64,000 nt of DNA from Chloroflexota bacterium (GTDB lineage Bacteria > Chloroflexota > Anaerolineae > Anaerolineales > UBA11579): positions 1 to 64,000 of the forward strand of contig JABJGH010000009.1 of assembly GCA_018662365.1 (NCBI GenBank), read 5' to 3'. The notes beneath the pieces are model-generated. The model did no database searches and was not told the origin of the DNA. It saw nothing but the letters and a program-made list of their open reading frames with translations. Positions within the stretch are counted from its first letter, which is position 1; each line of letters begins with the position of its first letter. Positions 35,266 through 44,117 of this stretch are shown here, piece by piece. The position numbers and the translations under genes were made by a program.

Positions 35266-38259
35266 ATGAAAATAAATTTATCGATCAATGGAATAAATAA
35301 AGAATTCAAAACCTCTCCGGGAGATAGCCTGTTAAAGACTCTCCGATCGGAAGGATATTTTGGCGTTAAACATGGATGCGAGACAGGGGAGTGCGGTGCT
35401 TGTACGATCCTTTTGGACGGCAAATTAGTCAACGGCTGTTTGACGAGTGCGGCCCAAGCCAATGGGAAAAGTATTGAAACGATTGAAGCCGTTGGGGAAC
35501 ATCCAGAACAGGGTTGGAAATCCACTGATGGATTGCATCCAATTCAACAATCCTTTGTGGAAAGTGGGGCGATCCAATGTGGTTTTTGTACGCCGGGGAT
35601 GGTGTTGGTAGCAAAAGAATTATTAGCCCGAAATCCTGACCCGACGGAAGAAGAAGTTCGCGATGTGCTTTCGGGGGTTTTATGCCGATGTACTGGATAT
35701 GTAAAACCGGTGCAGGCAATTTTGCATGCTGCCGCAGTTCTTAGAGGGGAAGCTCAGCCGGGTGAAATGATCTCAGGGGAAATTTGGAGCCAATTATTTA
35801 CTGCGCCTGAAACAGATATCCCTTCCGATGGGGATGCTCCTACGGCTGTACGAGTCTTACCCAAGGTAGTCATTGTCCCTGAAACTGAAAAATGGAAAAC
35901 GGTGGGCAAATCGGAACCAAAACTTGACGCAGTCAAACTGGTTCAAGGAAAGCCCGCTTTCACCGCAGATATTGAAAAACGAGATATGTTGTATGCCAAG
36001 GTGCTTTATAGCCCAGTGGCTCATGCAAATATTACAGAGATCGATGCCAGTAAAGCTCGCGCCTTGGAAGGTGTTGCGGCAGTACTTACTCATAAAGATA
36101 TTCCTCGAGTAGTTTATTCGACTGCCGGACAATCCGACCCGATCCCTGGGCCACTGGATATGTTTTCGCTAGATAATAAAGTGCGCTATGTGGGAGACAG
36201 AGTGGCGTTTGTGGCAGCAGAAACTGCTGAAATTGCTGAACAAGCATTAAAACTGATCGAGGTTGAATACGAAGAACTTCCTGCAATCATTGATCTAGGG
36301 GATGCCTTAGATAATGAAATAAAGATCCATGACGAACCGGAATTCGTGGATTTTGCAGATTCTGATGCCAGTCGAAATTTGGCGGCAGAAATCCGAATTG
36401 ATATTGGGGATGTAGAAGCAGGTTTCGCCGAGGCTGACCATATATTTGAAGGGGAGTATGAGGTGCCGAAGGTGCAGCAAGCGCATATTGAACCACATGT
36501 GGTGGTGACCTATTGGGATGAAGATGACCGCATGGTCATACGTACAAGTACGCAAGTGCCTTTCCATGCCCGAAGAATCTTGGCTCCGGTATTGGGTTTG
36601 CCGATCAAACGCATCCGTGTAGTCAAACCTCGGATCGGTGGTGGGTTCGGCAATAAACAGGAAGTACTGATTGAAGATGTGGCAGGTCACTTAACGATCG
36701 CTACCGGTCGGCCGGTACTATTTGAATATACGCGAGAGGAAGAATTTACTGCCTCGCGCGCTCGTCATCCGATGAGGATCAAATTGAAGACCGGCGTGAA
36801 GAACGATGGCACGATCACCGCAAATGCGATGTATGCCCTTAGTAACACGGGTGCCTACGGCTGCCATGCGTTAACTGTCACCGGAAATACAGGGCATAAG
36901 GCAATGGCGATGTATGTGGGTGATGGTAAATATCGTGAGAAACCAAATATTCAATTCAATGCAGATATTGTCTATACCAACACCATGCCCGCCGGTGCTT
37001 ACCGGGGTTATGGCGTGCCTCAAGGATATTGGCCCGTAGAACGCCAAATGGAAAGAATCGCTCATAAACTTGGTCTGGACCCGATTGAATTTCGGTTGAA
37101 GAATGCATTACGAGAAGGGGAGTTACAGCCCTTTAGTACTGCCTGGAGCGAGGGCCGCGAACCCAGCCCCGAAACGATTGAGACCAATGGTTTAGAAGAA
37201 TGTGTCCGTCAAGGAAAAGCGGCGATTGGTTGGGACCAAAAATATTCTGATGAAAATTGGCAAATTGTGCCTGATAAACCCTGGCTTAGAAAAGGCGTAG
37301 GGGTGGCGATGGTGATGCAGGGCACTGCGATTCCCTACCTTGATATGGGAGGTGCCAGCATTAAGATGAATGATGATGGTTCCTTTAATGTATTGGTGGG
37401 GGCCACCGATCTTGGAACCGGATCAGATACCGTCCTAGGGCAGATGGCTGCGGAGGTGCTTGGGGTGCCTTTGGAAGATATGTTGGTTTATTCCTCGGAT
37501 ACGGATTTTACGCCTTTTGATGTGGGTGCCTATGCCTCCAGTACGACCTATATTTCTGGAGCTGCAGTGGTTAAGGCAGCCCAACAAGTTGCTGAAAGAA
37601 TTATGGTTCGAGCGGCAATGATCCTAAATGATAAAGGGGAAGGTCTTGAGGTAGAACCAGGGGAAATCTTATTAGCCGACCGTAAGGCAACATCCTTGGA
37701 TGGACGATCTGTAAGTTTTAATGAGATCGGGCATCATTCGCTGCATCATAGCAATCAGGAACAGATCATGGGGATTGGATCTTATGTTTCACCAGTGGCG
37801 CCACCACCTTTCGGGGCTCAGTTTGCCGAGGTGACGGTGGATATTGAAACTGGTGCCATAACGGTAGATAAATTGGTAATGGCTGTGGATTCTGGCATTA
37901 TTGTGAACCCAGTAACTGCCTCGGGTCAGATCGAAGGGGGGATGGTTCAGGCCCTTGGGTATGCGGTCTCTGAAGAAATGGTCTACAACGAAAAAGGGGA
38001 ATTACGCGAGAAAGACTTGCGCGATTATCATATTTTTCATTCGCATGAAATGCCAGAAATGGAAACGATCTTTGTGGAGACCTTTGAGCCTTCACATCCA
38101 TTTGGGGTGAAAGCGGTCGCAGAAATTCCGATGGATGGCGTTGCGCCAGCAGTGGCAAATGCGATCATGCATGCCAGTGGAGCAGACTTGAGTGAAATTC
38201 CAGCTACCCCGGAAAGGGTATGGCGGGCGCTGAATATCATTTCGTTAGGGAATGAATGA
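35266..38259 (+). CDS. Fused [2Fe-2S]/molybdopterin subunit of a molybdenum hydroxylase
   Basis: The 997-residue protein fuses a CoxS-like iron-sulfur domain (residues about 1-165; GCETGECGACTILLDG and QCGFCTPGMVL..LCRCTGY, two [2Fe-2S] clusters) to the molybdopterin domains (from about 215: KFTADIE-type entry, IGGGFGNKQE, GAYRGYGVPQG and AEIPMDGVAPAVANA with the catalytic Glu). The CO dehydrogenase form I active-site loop AYxCSFR is absent, so it is an aldehyde, purine or aromatic hydroxylase. The FAD partner is encoded at 31506-32258. Substrate unknown. Confidence 0.9.
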   Translation: MKINLSINGINKEFKTSPGDSLLKTLRSEGYFGVKHGCETGECGACTILLDGKLVNGCLTSAAQANGKSIETIEAVGEHPEQGWKSTDGLHPIQQSFVESGAIQCGFCTPGMVLVAKELLARNPDPTEEEVRDVLSGVLCRCTGYVKPVQAILHAAAVLRGEAQPGEMISGEIWSQLFTAPETDIPSDGDAPTAVRVLPKVVIVPETEKWKTVGKSEPKLDAVKLVQGKPAFTADIEKRDMLYAKVLYSPVAHANITEIDASKARALEGVAAVLTHKDIPRVVYSTAGQSDPIPGPLDMFSLDNKVRYVGDRVAFVAAETAEIAEQALKLIEVEYEELPAIIDLGDALDNEIKIHDEPEFVDFADSDASRNLAAEIRIDIGDVEAGFAEADHIFEGEYEVPKVQQAHIEPHVVVTYWDEDDRMVIRTSTQVPFHARRILAPVLGLPIKRIRVVKPRIGGGFGNKQEVLIEDVAGHLTIATGRPVLFEYTREEEFTASRARHPMRIKLKTGVKNDGTITANAMYALSNTGAYGCHALTVTGNTGHKAMAMYVGDGKYREKPNIQFNADIVYTNTMPAGAYRGYGVPQGYWPVERQMERIAHKLGLDPIEFRLKNALREGELQPFSTAWSEGREPSPETIETNGLEECVRQGKAAIGWDQKYSDENWQIVPDKPWLRKGVGVAMVMQGTAIPYLDMGGASIKMNDDGSFNVLVGATDLGTGSDTVLGQMAAEVLGVPLEDMLVYSSDTDFTPFDVGAYASSTTYISGAAVVKAAQQVAERIMVRAAMILNDKGEGLEVEPGEILLADRKATSLDGRSVSFNEIGHHSLHHSNQEQIMGIGSYVSPVAPPPFGAQFAEVTVDIETGAITVDKLVMAVDSGIIVNPVTASGQIEGGMVQALGYAVSEEMVYNEKGELREKDLRDYHIFHSHEMPEMETIFVETFEPSHPFGVKAVAEIPMDGVAPAVANAIMHASGADLSEIPATPERVWRALNIISLGNE

Positions 38260-38323
38260 AAAATTGCACCTTTCTAAAGCCTAGCGAATTGCAAAGCATA
38301 AAAAGTAATCCAGAGAATTTTTG

Positions 38324-39277
38324 ATGGATCCCAAAAGGAAAGTTATCTATTTAGATCAAAATAAATGGATAGATTTGGCTCGAGCGTTTCACAAGAGACC
38401 AGATGGTGAAAAGTTCTTAGAGATTTTTGATAAATTAAGGAATGGGGTAGAAAAGAAAGAAATAATTCTGCCATTAGATTTTTCTAGATTTACTGAAACA
38501 AGAAAAATCTCAAACAATGGAAGACGGCGACGACTTGCAACAGTAATGGGAAATTTATCAAAAGCATGGACGTTAGCACCGCAAGAAAAAATTATTAATT
38601 TAGAGATAAGAAGTGCTTTAACACAAATTTATGGAGAATTACCCTCAATTGATTTTTAGGTTTTGGGAAAGGGAGTTGGTTACGCTTTTGGTAAGGAAGA
38701 AGAATTTTATATGAATTCGGACTCCCCTGAGATTATTCAAAAAATGTTTGAAATATTTGATCAATCAGCTTCCGGAATTACTGCATTTCTAACCGGGGTT
38801 GAAGGTATGGGTGAAGAAATTTCAATGAAACAAAATGAAATAGCGAAGATTGACGTAGAAAAAATGGAAATTTTTCGTAATACAGCAAAAAATCAAAGCA
38901 AAGAAATTCGAAAAAACGCGTATTATGGAGAAATTACGTATTTACTACAGAGTGAAATTGAAATTTACCTTGCTGATTTTGGAAAAACATTTGATCAATT
39001 CCTGGAATTGGGAAAAAAATCATTAATCTCCTTCTGGAAAAATGTCCCGATAATTAATACAGAGGTTGAATTAGCTACTGAACGGTCTGAAAATTTAGAT
39101 CGGGAAATATCTACCCATGATATTTTTGATATTACCTCTTTAAGTGTAGCAATTCCATATTGTGATGTAGTTGTAACCGAAAAATATTTTACTGATTTAG
39201 CAATTAGAAAAAATCTTGATAAAAAATATGGGACGATAATTCTTACAAATATAAATGGTTTAATTGATTTGGTATAA
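38324..39277 (+). pseudogene. PIN-like domain protein interrupted by an in-frame TAG
   Basis: Two frames, 38324-38659 and 38663-39277, are in the same reading frame and separated only by one TAG at 38657-38659; together they would form one protein of about 317 residues. The N terminus VIYLDQNKWIDLARAF has a PIN-like first acidic residue and the C terminus has a FDITSLSVAIPYCDVVVTEKYFTDL segment with Asp residues of a nuclease-like core. The stretch is distinctly richer in A+T than its neighbours. The simplest reading is a nonsense mutation of a sense codon (for example CAG), but readthrough or a sequencing error cannot be excluded. Family not named with certainty. Confidence 0.6.
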
Positions 39278-39300
39278 AAAATAATTCCTGAAAAGGAATT
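39275..39300 (-). terminator. Terminator of the HAD phosphatase gene
   Basis: On the minus strand AATTCC-TTTTCA-GGAATT is followed by ATTTTTTA; a short 6-bp stem, so moderate confidence. Confidence 0.5.
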
Positions 39301-39306
39301 GCCCTA

Positions 39307-39993
39307 TTAATTAAGAATATTTTTCAATTGATGAAGGTTAGAAATTTCATATGTGGGTTCGAAATCTTTGATATTTATTGACTTATTTGGATTGAACCAG
39401 CAAGTATCAATTCCATACCCCAAACCCCCAGCTATATCTGAACTTAGACTATCTCCGACCATCAATACCCTTGCCTTTTGGGGGTTGCCAACAGCGGCAA
39501 ATGCTAGATCGAAGATCTCTGATCCGGGTTTAGCTACGCCTACTTCTCCTGAGACAATGATTTCTTCAAAGAAGTCGATTATTGTGGATCCAGAAAATCG
39601 GCGGCGCTGAACTTCTTTCAGCCCATTGGTCAACAGAAGTAGTCGATAATCTTTGGATAAAAATTTAATTAGTTCTTCCGCATCTTTGAGCAAATAATGA
39701 CCTTCAGCGAGATGCTCGATAAAATGGTGGCTAAATTCATCGGGGGCAATTTTTAAATCTAAGGAATCAAAAAACAAATTAAATCGATTGTTCTTAAGGT
39801 CTTCTAACGAGATTTTCCCTGCTTCAAAATCCGCCCATAATTGGTTGTTGATCTGATGATATTTTTTCAAAAAATCTGGATGGTAGGGGTGCCCAATAAG
39901 ATTAAAGGTTTTTTGGAAAGCGATGAGTTCTGTCTTTTCAAAGTCATATAATGTGCCGTCCGCATCGAAAAACAACCAGGAGTATTTTTTCAT
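39307..39993 (-). CDS. HAD-superfamily hydrolase, YjjG-type nucleotidase
   Basis: The 228-residue protein has the HAD motifs: FFDADGTLYDFE (motif I), LLTNGLKEVQRRR (motif II), a conserved Lys in EVGVAKPGSEIF (III) and MVGDSLSSDIAGGLGYG (IV), with a helical cap between I and II. The arrangement and motif TNGLKEVQ match the YjjG/YfnB subfamily of pyrimidine nucleoside monophosphatases that clean up non-canonical nucleotides. No gene partner is evident. Confidence 0.88.
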   Translation of the reverse strand: MKKYSWLFFDADGTLYDFEKTELIAFQKTFNLIGHPYHPDFLKKYHQINNQLWADFEAGKISLEDLKNNRFNLFFDSLDLKIAPDEFSHHFIEHLAEGHYLLKDAEELIKFLSKDYRLLLLTNGLKEVQRRRFSGSTIIDFFEEIIVSGEVGVAKPGSEIFDLAFAAVGNPQKARVLMVGDSLSSDIAGGLGYGIDTCWFNPNKSINIKDFEPTYEISNLHQLKNILN

Positions 39994-40254
39994 GAGGGTA
40001 TTTTAATCGATTATTTCGGATCGCATTTTATTAAAAAACAATAAAGGGTACGATCTTTATCCTACTAATTTGGTCACAAAATTTTGATACCTTCTGAAAT
40101 TAATTGCGATTGCTAATAAAATCTTATTACAATCTCCGTTCTATTTCACGGGTCTTCAGTGTATAATAAAAAATATTACTAAGACTGTCTGATTAGTATG
40201 TTTTATAGCTTATTTTAATGCCCCACAATAATTATTATTCATTTGGAGACCTAA

Positions 40255-41418
40255 ATGTCAGATTCCAATAAAGGCTTTTTATTTATCGCAGATATTACTG
40301 GTTATACAGCCTTTCTAAACCATTCTGAACTTGAACATGCGCGTGATAGTTTGGGCAGTTTGCTAGATCTGTTAATTGAAAATACAAAATTACCCTTGGT
40401 TGTCTCCCGATTAGAAGGGGATGCGGTGATCTCCTATTCTCTGGAAGGCACGATCAAACAAGGTCAGACCGTGGTGGAGATGATCGAAACCACCTATGTA
40501 TCTTTCAGAAAAGCGATTGAATTGATGGTATTGAATACCAATTGCACGTGTAATGCCTGCCAAAATATTCAAAATCTTGATCTAAAGTTTTTTGTTCACT
40601 ATGGAATCTTTATGCTTCAACCTTTAGCATCATACACTGAATTGATTGGGGCAGATGTGAACCTCATTCATAAGCTGGCAAAAAACACGATTACCGAAAA
40701 CTTTGGGTCTAATGCCTATGTGGTCTATACCAAAGCAGCTGTTGAAGCCTTGAAGATAGAAGAACTTGCTGAAGAAATGACCGCTCATACCGAAAAATAT
40801 GAACAGTTTGGCGAGGTTGATATCGTTTTCATGGATATGCATGCCGTTTGGGAATCAGAAAAGGCAAAAATACGCGTATTTGTAAAACCTGAAGATGCGT
40901 TGTTATATGTTGAACGAGAATATCCGATTCCCCTTGGAATCGTTTGGGACGCGATTACTCGCCCTGAATATAAAGAGATCCTTGCTGGGGATGCTGAAAT
41001 TGTTGTAAAAGAAAAAACAAATGGCAGAGTTTCAAATGACAGTGTATTCCAATGCGTGCATGGGGGTGGGGTGTTGCGGCTGACGATCGTAGATTGGCAG
41101 CCGCTGAACCAATATACTGAAGAGTATTTTAGGTATAAAAATGCCAAAGGATTATTAACCTATCGAGTTGAACAGATCGAAGGCGGCACAAAACTTTCTT
41201 TGACTTTTAATAAAGCGGTGGGAAAACCACAATTTGTGGTTAATTCAAAAGATAAAGTGTTTGCAAAAACAGCTGTGGCAGCTTTTGAAAAAAATCTCGA
41301 AAACCTTGAAATACAACTAGAAAAAGAAATTTCTGGTAATCAATTTATTACAATGAAACCGATTGAAATTTCAAAAGAACTTATTTCAGAGGCAATCGAA
41401 GATAGTTTAGCAAACTGA
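40255..41418 (+). CDS. DUF2652-type cyclase-like protein with SRPBCC domain
   Basis: The 387-residue protein starts with GFLFIADITGYTAFLNHSELEHA, which resembles a class III nucleotidyl cyclase catalytic strand and is typical of DUF2652; VVSRLEGDAVISYSLEG and CTCNACQNI (three cysteines) follow. From about residue 210 it has an SRPBCC/START-like region (EYPIPLGIVWDAITRPEYKEILAG) for a hydrophobic ligand. Whether it makes cyclic nucleotides is unknown, and the second cyclase metal Asp is not obvious. A TATAAT is at 40162-40167. It is followed by a terminator-like hairpin. Confidence 0.75.
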   Translation: MSDSNKGFLFIADITGYTAFLNHSELEHARDSLGSLLDLLIENTKLPLVVSRLEGDAVISYSLEGTIKQGQTVVEMIETTYVSFRKAIELMVLNTNCTCNACQNIQNLDLKFFVHYGIFMLQPLASYTELIGADVNLIHKLAKNTITENFGSNAYVVYTKAAVEALKIEELAEEMTAHTEKYEQFGEVDIVFMDMHAVWESEKAKIRVFVKPEDALLYVEREYPIPLGIVWDAITRPEYKEILAGDAEIVVKEKTNGRVSNDSVFQCVHGGGVLRLTIVDWQPLNQYTEEYFRYKNAKGLLTYRVEQIEGGTKLSLTFNKAVGKPQFVVNSKDKVFAKTAVAAFEKNLENLEIQLEKEISGNQFITMKPIEISKELISEAIEDSLAN

Positions 41419-41437
41419 TAAGTAGAAATCAAAGACA

Positions 41438-41488
41438 AGTGCAACCTGGTGGACGATAATTTTTGACCAACTGGGTTGCGCTTTTTTA
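41438..41488 (+). terminator. Terminator after the DUF2652 gene
   Basis: Arms GCAACCTGGTGG and CCAACTGGGTTGC can pair with a mismatch across a loop of about 14 bases, followed by GCTTTTTTA. The T-run is good, the stem imperfect. Confidence 0.6.
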
Positions 41489-41550
41489 TTTGATGGGTAA
41501 CAGGGGAAAGAAGATAGGGTCTTATTGTTTTGTGAAAAAATCAACAAATT

Positions 41551-41578
41551 TTGTCTCTCATTTTTTTCATGCTATATT
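41551..41578 (+). promoter_or_regulatory. Promoter of the small membrane protein gene
   Basis: TTGTCT (41551-41556) and TATATT (41573-41578), 16-base spacer, about 58 bases before the chosen start codon. Confidence 0.5.
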
Positions 41579-41635
41579 GTTAGTAAGGAAAAAATTATTT
41601 TTACTCACAGTTTAAATAACAATAGGAGAGACAAA

Positions 41636-42004
41636 ATGGACGAGAAATTTGTTGCTGTTTTGCGTTGGGCCGCGAGGTTATTGAGTCTAATCCCCATAGG
41701 AATTTTAATAGGGGATCTTTTTCTACCGCATATGACTGAATTTTCCATCATGTCACCTGATCAATGGCTTAATCTGATCCTGGTTATTCTATCTGTGGTG
41801 GGTTTGGCGATAGCCTGGCGTTGGGAGGGCTTGGGTGGCATTATTTCTTTAGTCTCACTCAGCTTACTTTTATTTACTAATTTGGCTTTAAATGGCGGGA
41901 ACATTAATCCAATCGGCTTTCTTGCGATACTCATCGTAATTTTCCCAGGGGTATTATTTGTAGTTTGTTGGTATTCATCAAAATCAAATATGGAAATGAC
42001 CTAA
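41636..42004 (+). CDS. Small multi-spanning membrane protein of unknown function
   Basis: The 122-residue protein starts at the ATG at 41636, just after AGGAGA; the longer frame from 41525 overlaps the promoter and is unlikely. It has four hydrophobic segments (about residues 8-30, 40-58, 63-83 and 90-112) joined by short loops, so most of the protein is in the membrane. A short lysine/serine tail ends it. No functional motif is seen. It is flanked by its own promoter and a stem-loop. Confidence 0.65.
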   Translation: MDEKFVAVLRWAARLLSLIPIGILIGDLFLPHMTEFSIMSPDQWLNLILVILSVVGLAIAWRWEGLGGIISLVSLSLLLFTNLALNGGNINPIGFLAILIVIFPGVLFVVCWYSSKSNMEMT

Positions 42005-42034
42005 TACGAGAAAAACTCAATAATCGAATAGGAC

Positions 42035-42065
42035 AAATGCCCCTTGCAGTCAGCAAGGGGCATTT
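42035..42065. terminator. Stem-loop between the membrane protein and SDR genes
   Basis: AAATGCCCCTTGC and GCAAGGGGCATTT form a perfect 13-bp stem with a 5-base loop. The T-stretch after it (TTTA) is short, so it may end transcripts from either side or only stabilise a 3' end. Confidence 0.65.
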
Positions 42066-42105
42066 ACATAATAGAGGGGAGCTGTAACTATATATTGAGG
42101 AAAAA

Positions 42106-42909
42106 ATGAAAATAATCGTAATAACGGGAAGTACCAGGGGGATTGGATATGGAATGACGGAATGTTTTTTAGCTCAGGGTTGGAACGTCGTTATTAGTGG
42201 ACGAAAACAAGAAAACGTAGACAAAAAAGTGAAGCAGTTGAAGGTGAATTATGCTCATGCGCAAGCCTTTGGATTGGCATGCGATGTGAAGGAATTCGAT
42301 CAGGTAAAAGCGCTTTGGCATGACTCACTCAAACAGTTTGGGAAAATTGATATTTGGATAAACAATGCTGGGATTGCTGTGCCAATGATGTTCTTTTGGG
42401 ACAATGACCCGGATGGTATTCGGCAAGTGGTTGAAACCAATATGGTGGGGACTATGTATGGTTCTAAGATTGCGATTGAGGGCATGTTAACTCAAGGTTT
42501 TGGTAGCATATTTAATATGGAAGGGGCGGGGAGCACTGGGCGAATGCATACTCAGATGATCCTATATGCGAGTACCAAACGCGGATTAAACTATCTGAAT
42601 TTGGGATTGATCAAAGAGTTAGAAGGAACTCCGATTCGATTGGGTATCCTTCGACCAGGGATGGTGCTCACAGATTTCCTCTTAAAGGATCAGGATCGAA
42701 ACCCTGAAGAATGGGAGCGAACTAAAAAAATATTCAATATTTTGGCAGATAAACCTGAAAATGTTTGCCCAGTGATGGTTGAGGGAATTTTGAACGCAAA
42801 AAAACATGGAGAAATAATCGAATATATCTCGAGTATCAAAATGATGATGAGATTTATTACAGCACCCATCAGCAAACGGAACTTGTTTGAAAATGAGAAA
42901 TCAAATTGA
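42106..42909 (+). CDS. Short-chain dehydrogenase/reductase (SDR)
   Basis: The 267-residue classical SDR has the NAD(P)-binding GSTRGIGYGM, the NNAG motif (INNAGIA), the catalytic Tyr-Lys (YASTKRG) and the following conserved RPG segment GILRPGMVLTDF. It probably oxidises or reduces a hydroxyl/ketone; substrate unknown. The GSGR-type NADP motif (VVISGRKQE) suggests NADP(H). A good terminator follows. Confidence 0.88.
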   Translation: MKIIVITGSTRGIGYGMTECFLAQGWNVVISGRKQENVDKKVKQLKVNYAHAQAFGLACDVKEFDQVKALWHDSLKQFGKIDIWINNAGIAVPMMFFWDNDPDGIRQVVETNMVGTMYGSKIAIEGMLTQGFGSIFNMEGAGSTGRMHTQMILYASTKRGLNYLNLGLIKELEGTPIRLGILRPGMVLTDFLLKDQDRNPEEWERTKKIFNILADKPENVCPVMVEGILNAKKHGEIIEYISSIKMMMRFITAPISKRNLFENEKSN

Positions 42910-42942
42910 TATGGTTTGAATGAAATTGATGAAATATAGAAA

Positions 42943-42975
42943 AAGAAATCTACAGTCTAAGATTTCTTTTTTTTT
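42943..42975 (+). terminator. Terminator after the SDR gene
   Basis: AGAAATCT pairs with AGATTTCT across an 8-base loop and is followed by a run of eight or more T residues. Confidence 0.82.
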
Positions 42976-43017
42976 GCCCACTCATAAAAGGTATAATGAA
43001 AAAAAAGGAGAAATAAT

Positions 43018-43470
43018 ATGGCCACCAGAAGACCCGTTAGAAAAACCACAGCAAAAAAAGATATCGAGGTCAAATTTTCAGATAAATTAACCGATTCTCT
43101 CCAGGATATCACTGGAATGATCGATGAACATAAGGATATGATCGATACGATTCAGGATATATCTTTAGAATTAACTTCCGCTATTGGCACATTACACACA
43201 TTAACCATTAAGTATGCCGCAAAGGCAAATAAGATCTTGGATGTGCTGATACCCATAGTCAAAGGATTACCCATCATTCCTAAAAATATTAAAGACCTCT
43301 TAATCGATCTCGAAAAATATACTCAAAAGATCATTGATAATGAAAAAGAAACCACAAAAGCAATTTCTGATGTGCATTTAGGCCTTAAAACAGGAGATGT
43401 GTCGAAGATCAAAGGGCATTCAAAAGATATGAAAAAAGTCACCAAAACACTTACGTCAATTTTGAATTAA
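43018..43470 (+). CDS. Basic, helical protein of unknown function
   Basis: The 150-residue protein begins with a lysine/arginine-rich stretch (about 1-20) and then consists of amphipathic helices with conserved Asp/Ile spacing and a slightly more hydrophobic stretch around residues 75-95 (LDVLIPIVKGLPIIP). No signal peptide, no clear membrane helix. A TATAAT at 42992-42997 and AAGGAG about 7 bases before the ATG suggest a very short leader. It stands alone between two strong terminators. I do not recognise the family. Confidence 0.6.
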   Translation: MATRRPVRKTTAKKDIEVKFSDKLTDSLQDITGMIDEHKDMIDTIQDISLELTSAIGTLHTLTIKYAAKANKILDVLIPIVKGLPIIPKNIKDLLIDLEKYTQKIIDNEKETTKAISDVHLGLKTGDVSKIKGHSKDMKKVTKTLTSILN

Positions 43471-43497
43471 AAATATATAAATTAGATAATAATCAAG

Positions 43498-43529
43498 GAG
43501 CTGCCAGTCTTACGAGCAGCTCTTTTTTT
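43498..43529 (+). terminator. Terminator after the basic helical protein gene
   Basis: GAGCTGC and GCAGCTC form a 7-bp stem with an 11-base loop and are followed by seven or eight T residues. Confidence 0.88.
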
Positions 43530-43705
43530 AATATTTTTAGTCATAAATAATCGTTTTTTTTTGATAATAATGGGGTTAATATTGAAAGTTTATAAAAATT
43601 ATCATATTTGTAATAGATTCTTTAAAAATAAGTTAGTTTATGCTATACTAAATAAATAATCCAAAATTGGAATGTTTTGAATATCAAGATTAAATGGAGG
43701 TATTG

Positions 43706-44107
43706 ATGAAAATTTTGAAAATTGAAGGAATTGGTTCCAAATTTGCTAAATCATTACAAAATGTAGGCATTCGCACCACCGAGAAATTACTCAAAGAAGG
43801 TGCTTCGAAAAAAGGCCGCGTTACATTAGCAGATAAGACTGGTATTTCTGAAAAACTGATCCTAGAATGGGTGAATTTATCTGATCTAGCACGGATCAAG
43901 GGGATTGGGGAAGAATATAGCGATCTTCTCGAAGAAGCAGGTGTAGATACTGTCAAAGAATTACGAAATAGACGAGCAGACAACTTGCATAAATCAATTC
44001 TTGCTACAAATGATAAAAAGAAACTGGTCCGCCGTCCACCATCCCTTAGCATGGTAGAGAATTGGATTGGTCAAGCTAAAAAACTAAAACCCGTAGTAAC
44101 ACATTAA
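43706..44107 (+). CDS. DUF4332-like helix-hairpin-helix protein
   Basis: The 133-residue protein has two helix-hairpin-helix motifs, KIEGIGSKFAKSLQNVGIRTT and RIKGIGEEYSDLLEEAGVDTVKELRN, the layout of DUF4332 (a domain known from a few DNA- or protein-binding contexts). HhH pairs usually bind DNA backbones without sequence preference. Start at 43706 is supported by GGAGG 5 bases upstream. It is the first gene of a run of four, the next starting 10 bases on. Precise function unknown. Confidence 0.75.
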   Translation: MKILKIEGIGSKFAKSLQNVGIRTTEKLLKEGASKKGRVTLADKTGISEKLILEWVNLSDLARIKGIGEEYSDLLEEAGVDTVKELRNRRADNLHKSILATNDKKKLVRRPPSLSMVENWIGQAKKLKPVVTH

Positions 44108-44117
44108 GGATAATAAA

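Noticed and set aside
35266-38259. Carbon monoxide dehydrogenase (form I CoxL)
   Set aside because: The active-site loop AYxCSFR is missing; the loop reads GAYRGYG as in other hydroxylases.
38321-39277. Two independent adjacent genes, or pyrrolysine/other amber decoding
   Set aside because: The halves are in the same frame with one TAG between them and no ribosome site before the second half, so a split single gene is simpler. No pyl genes are visible to support decoding.
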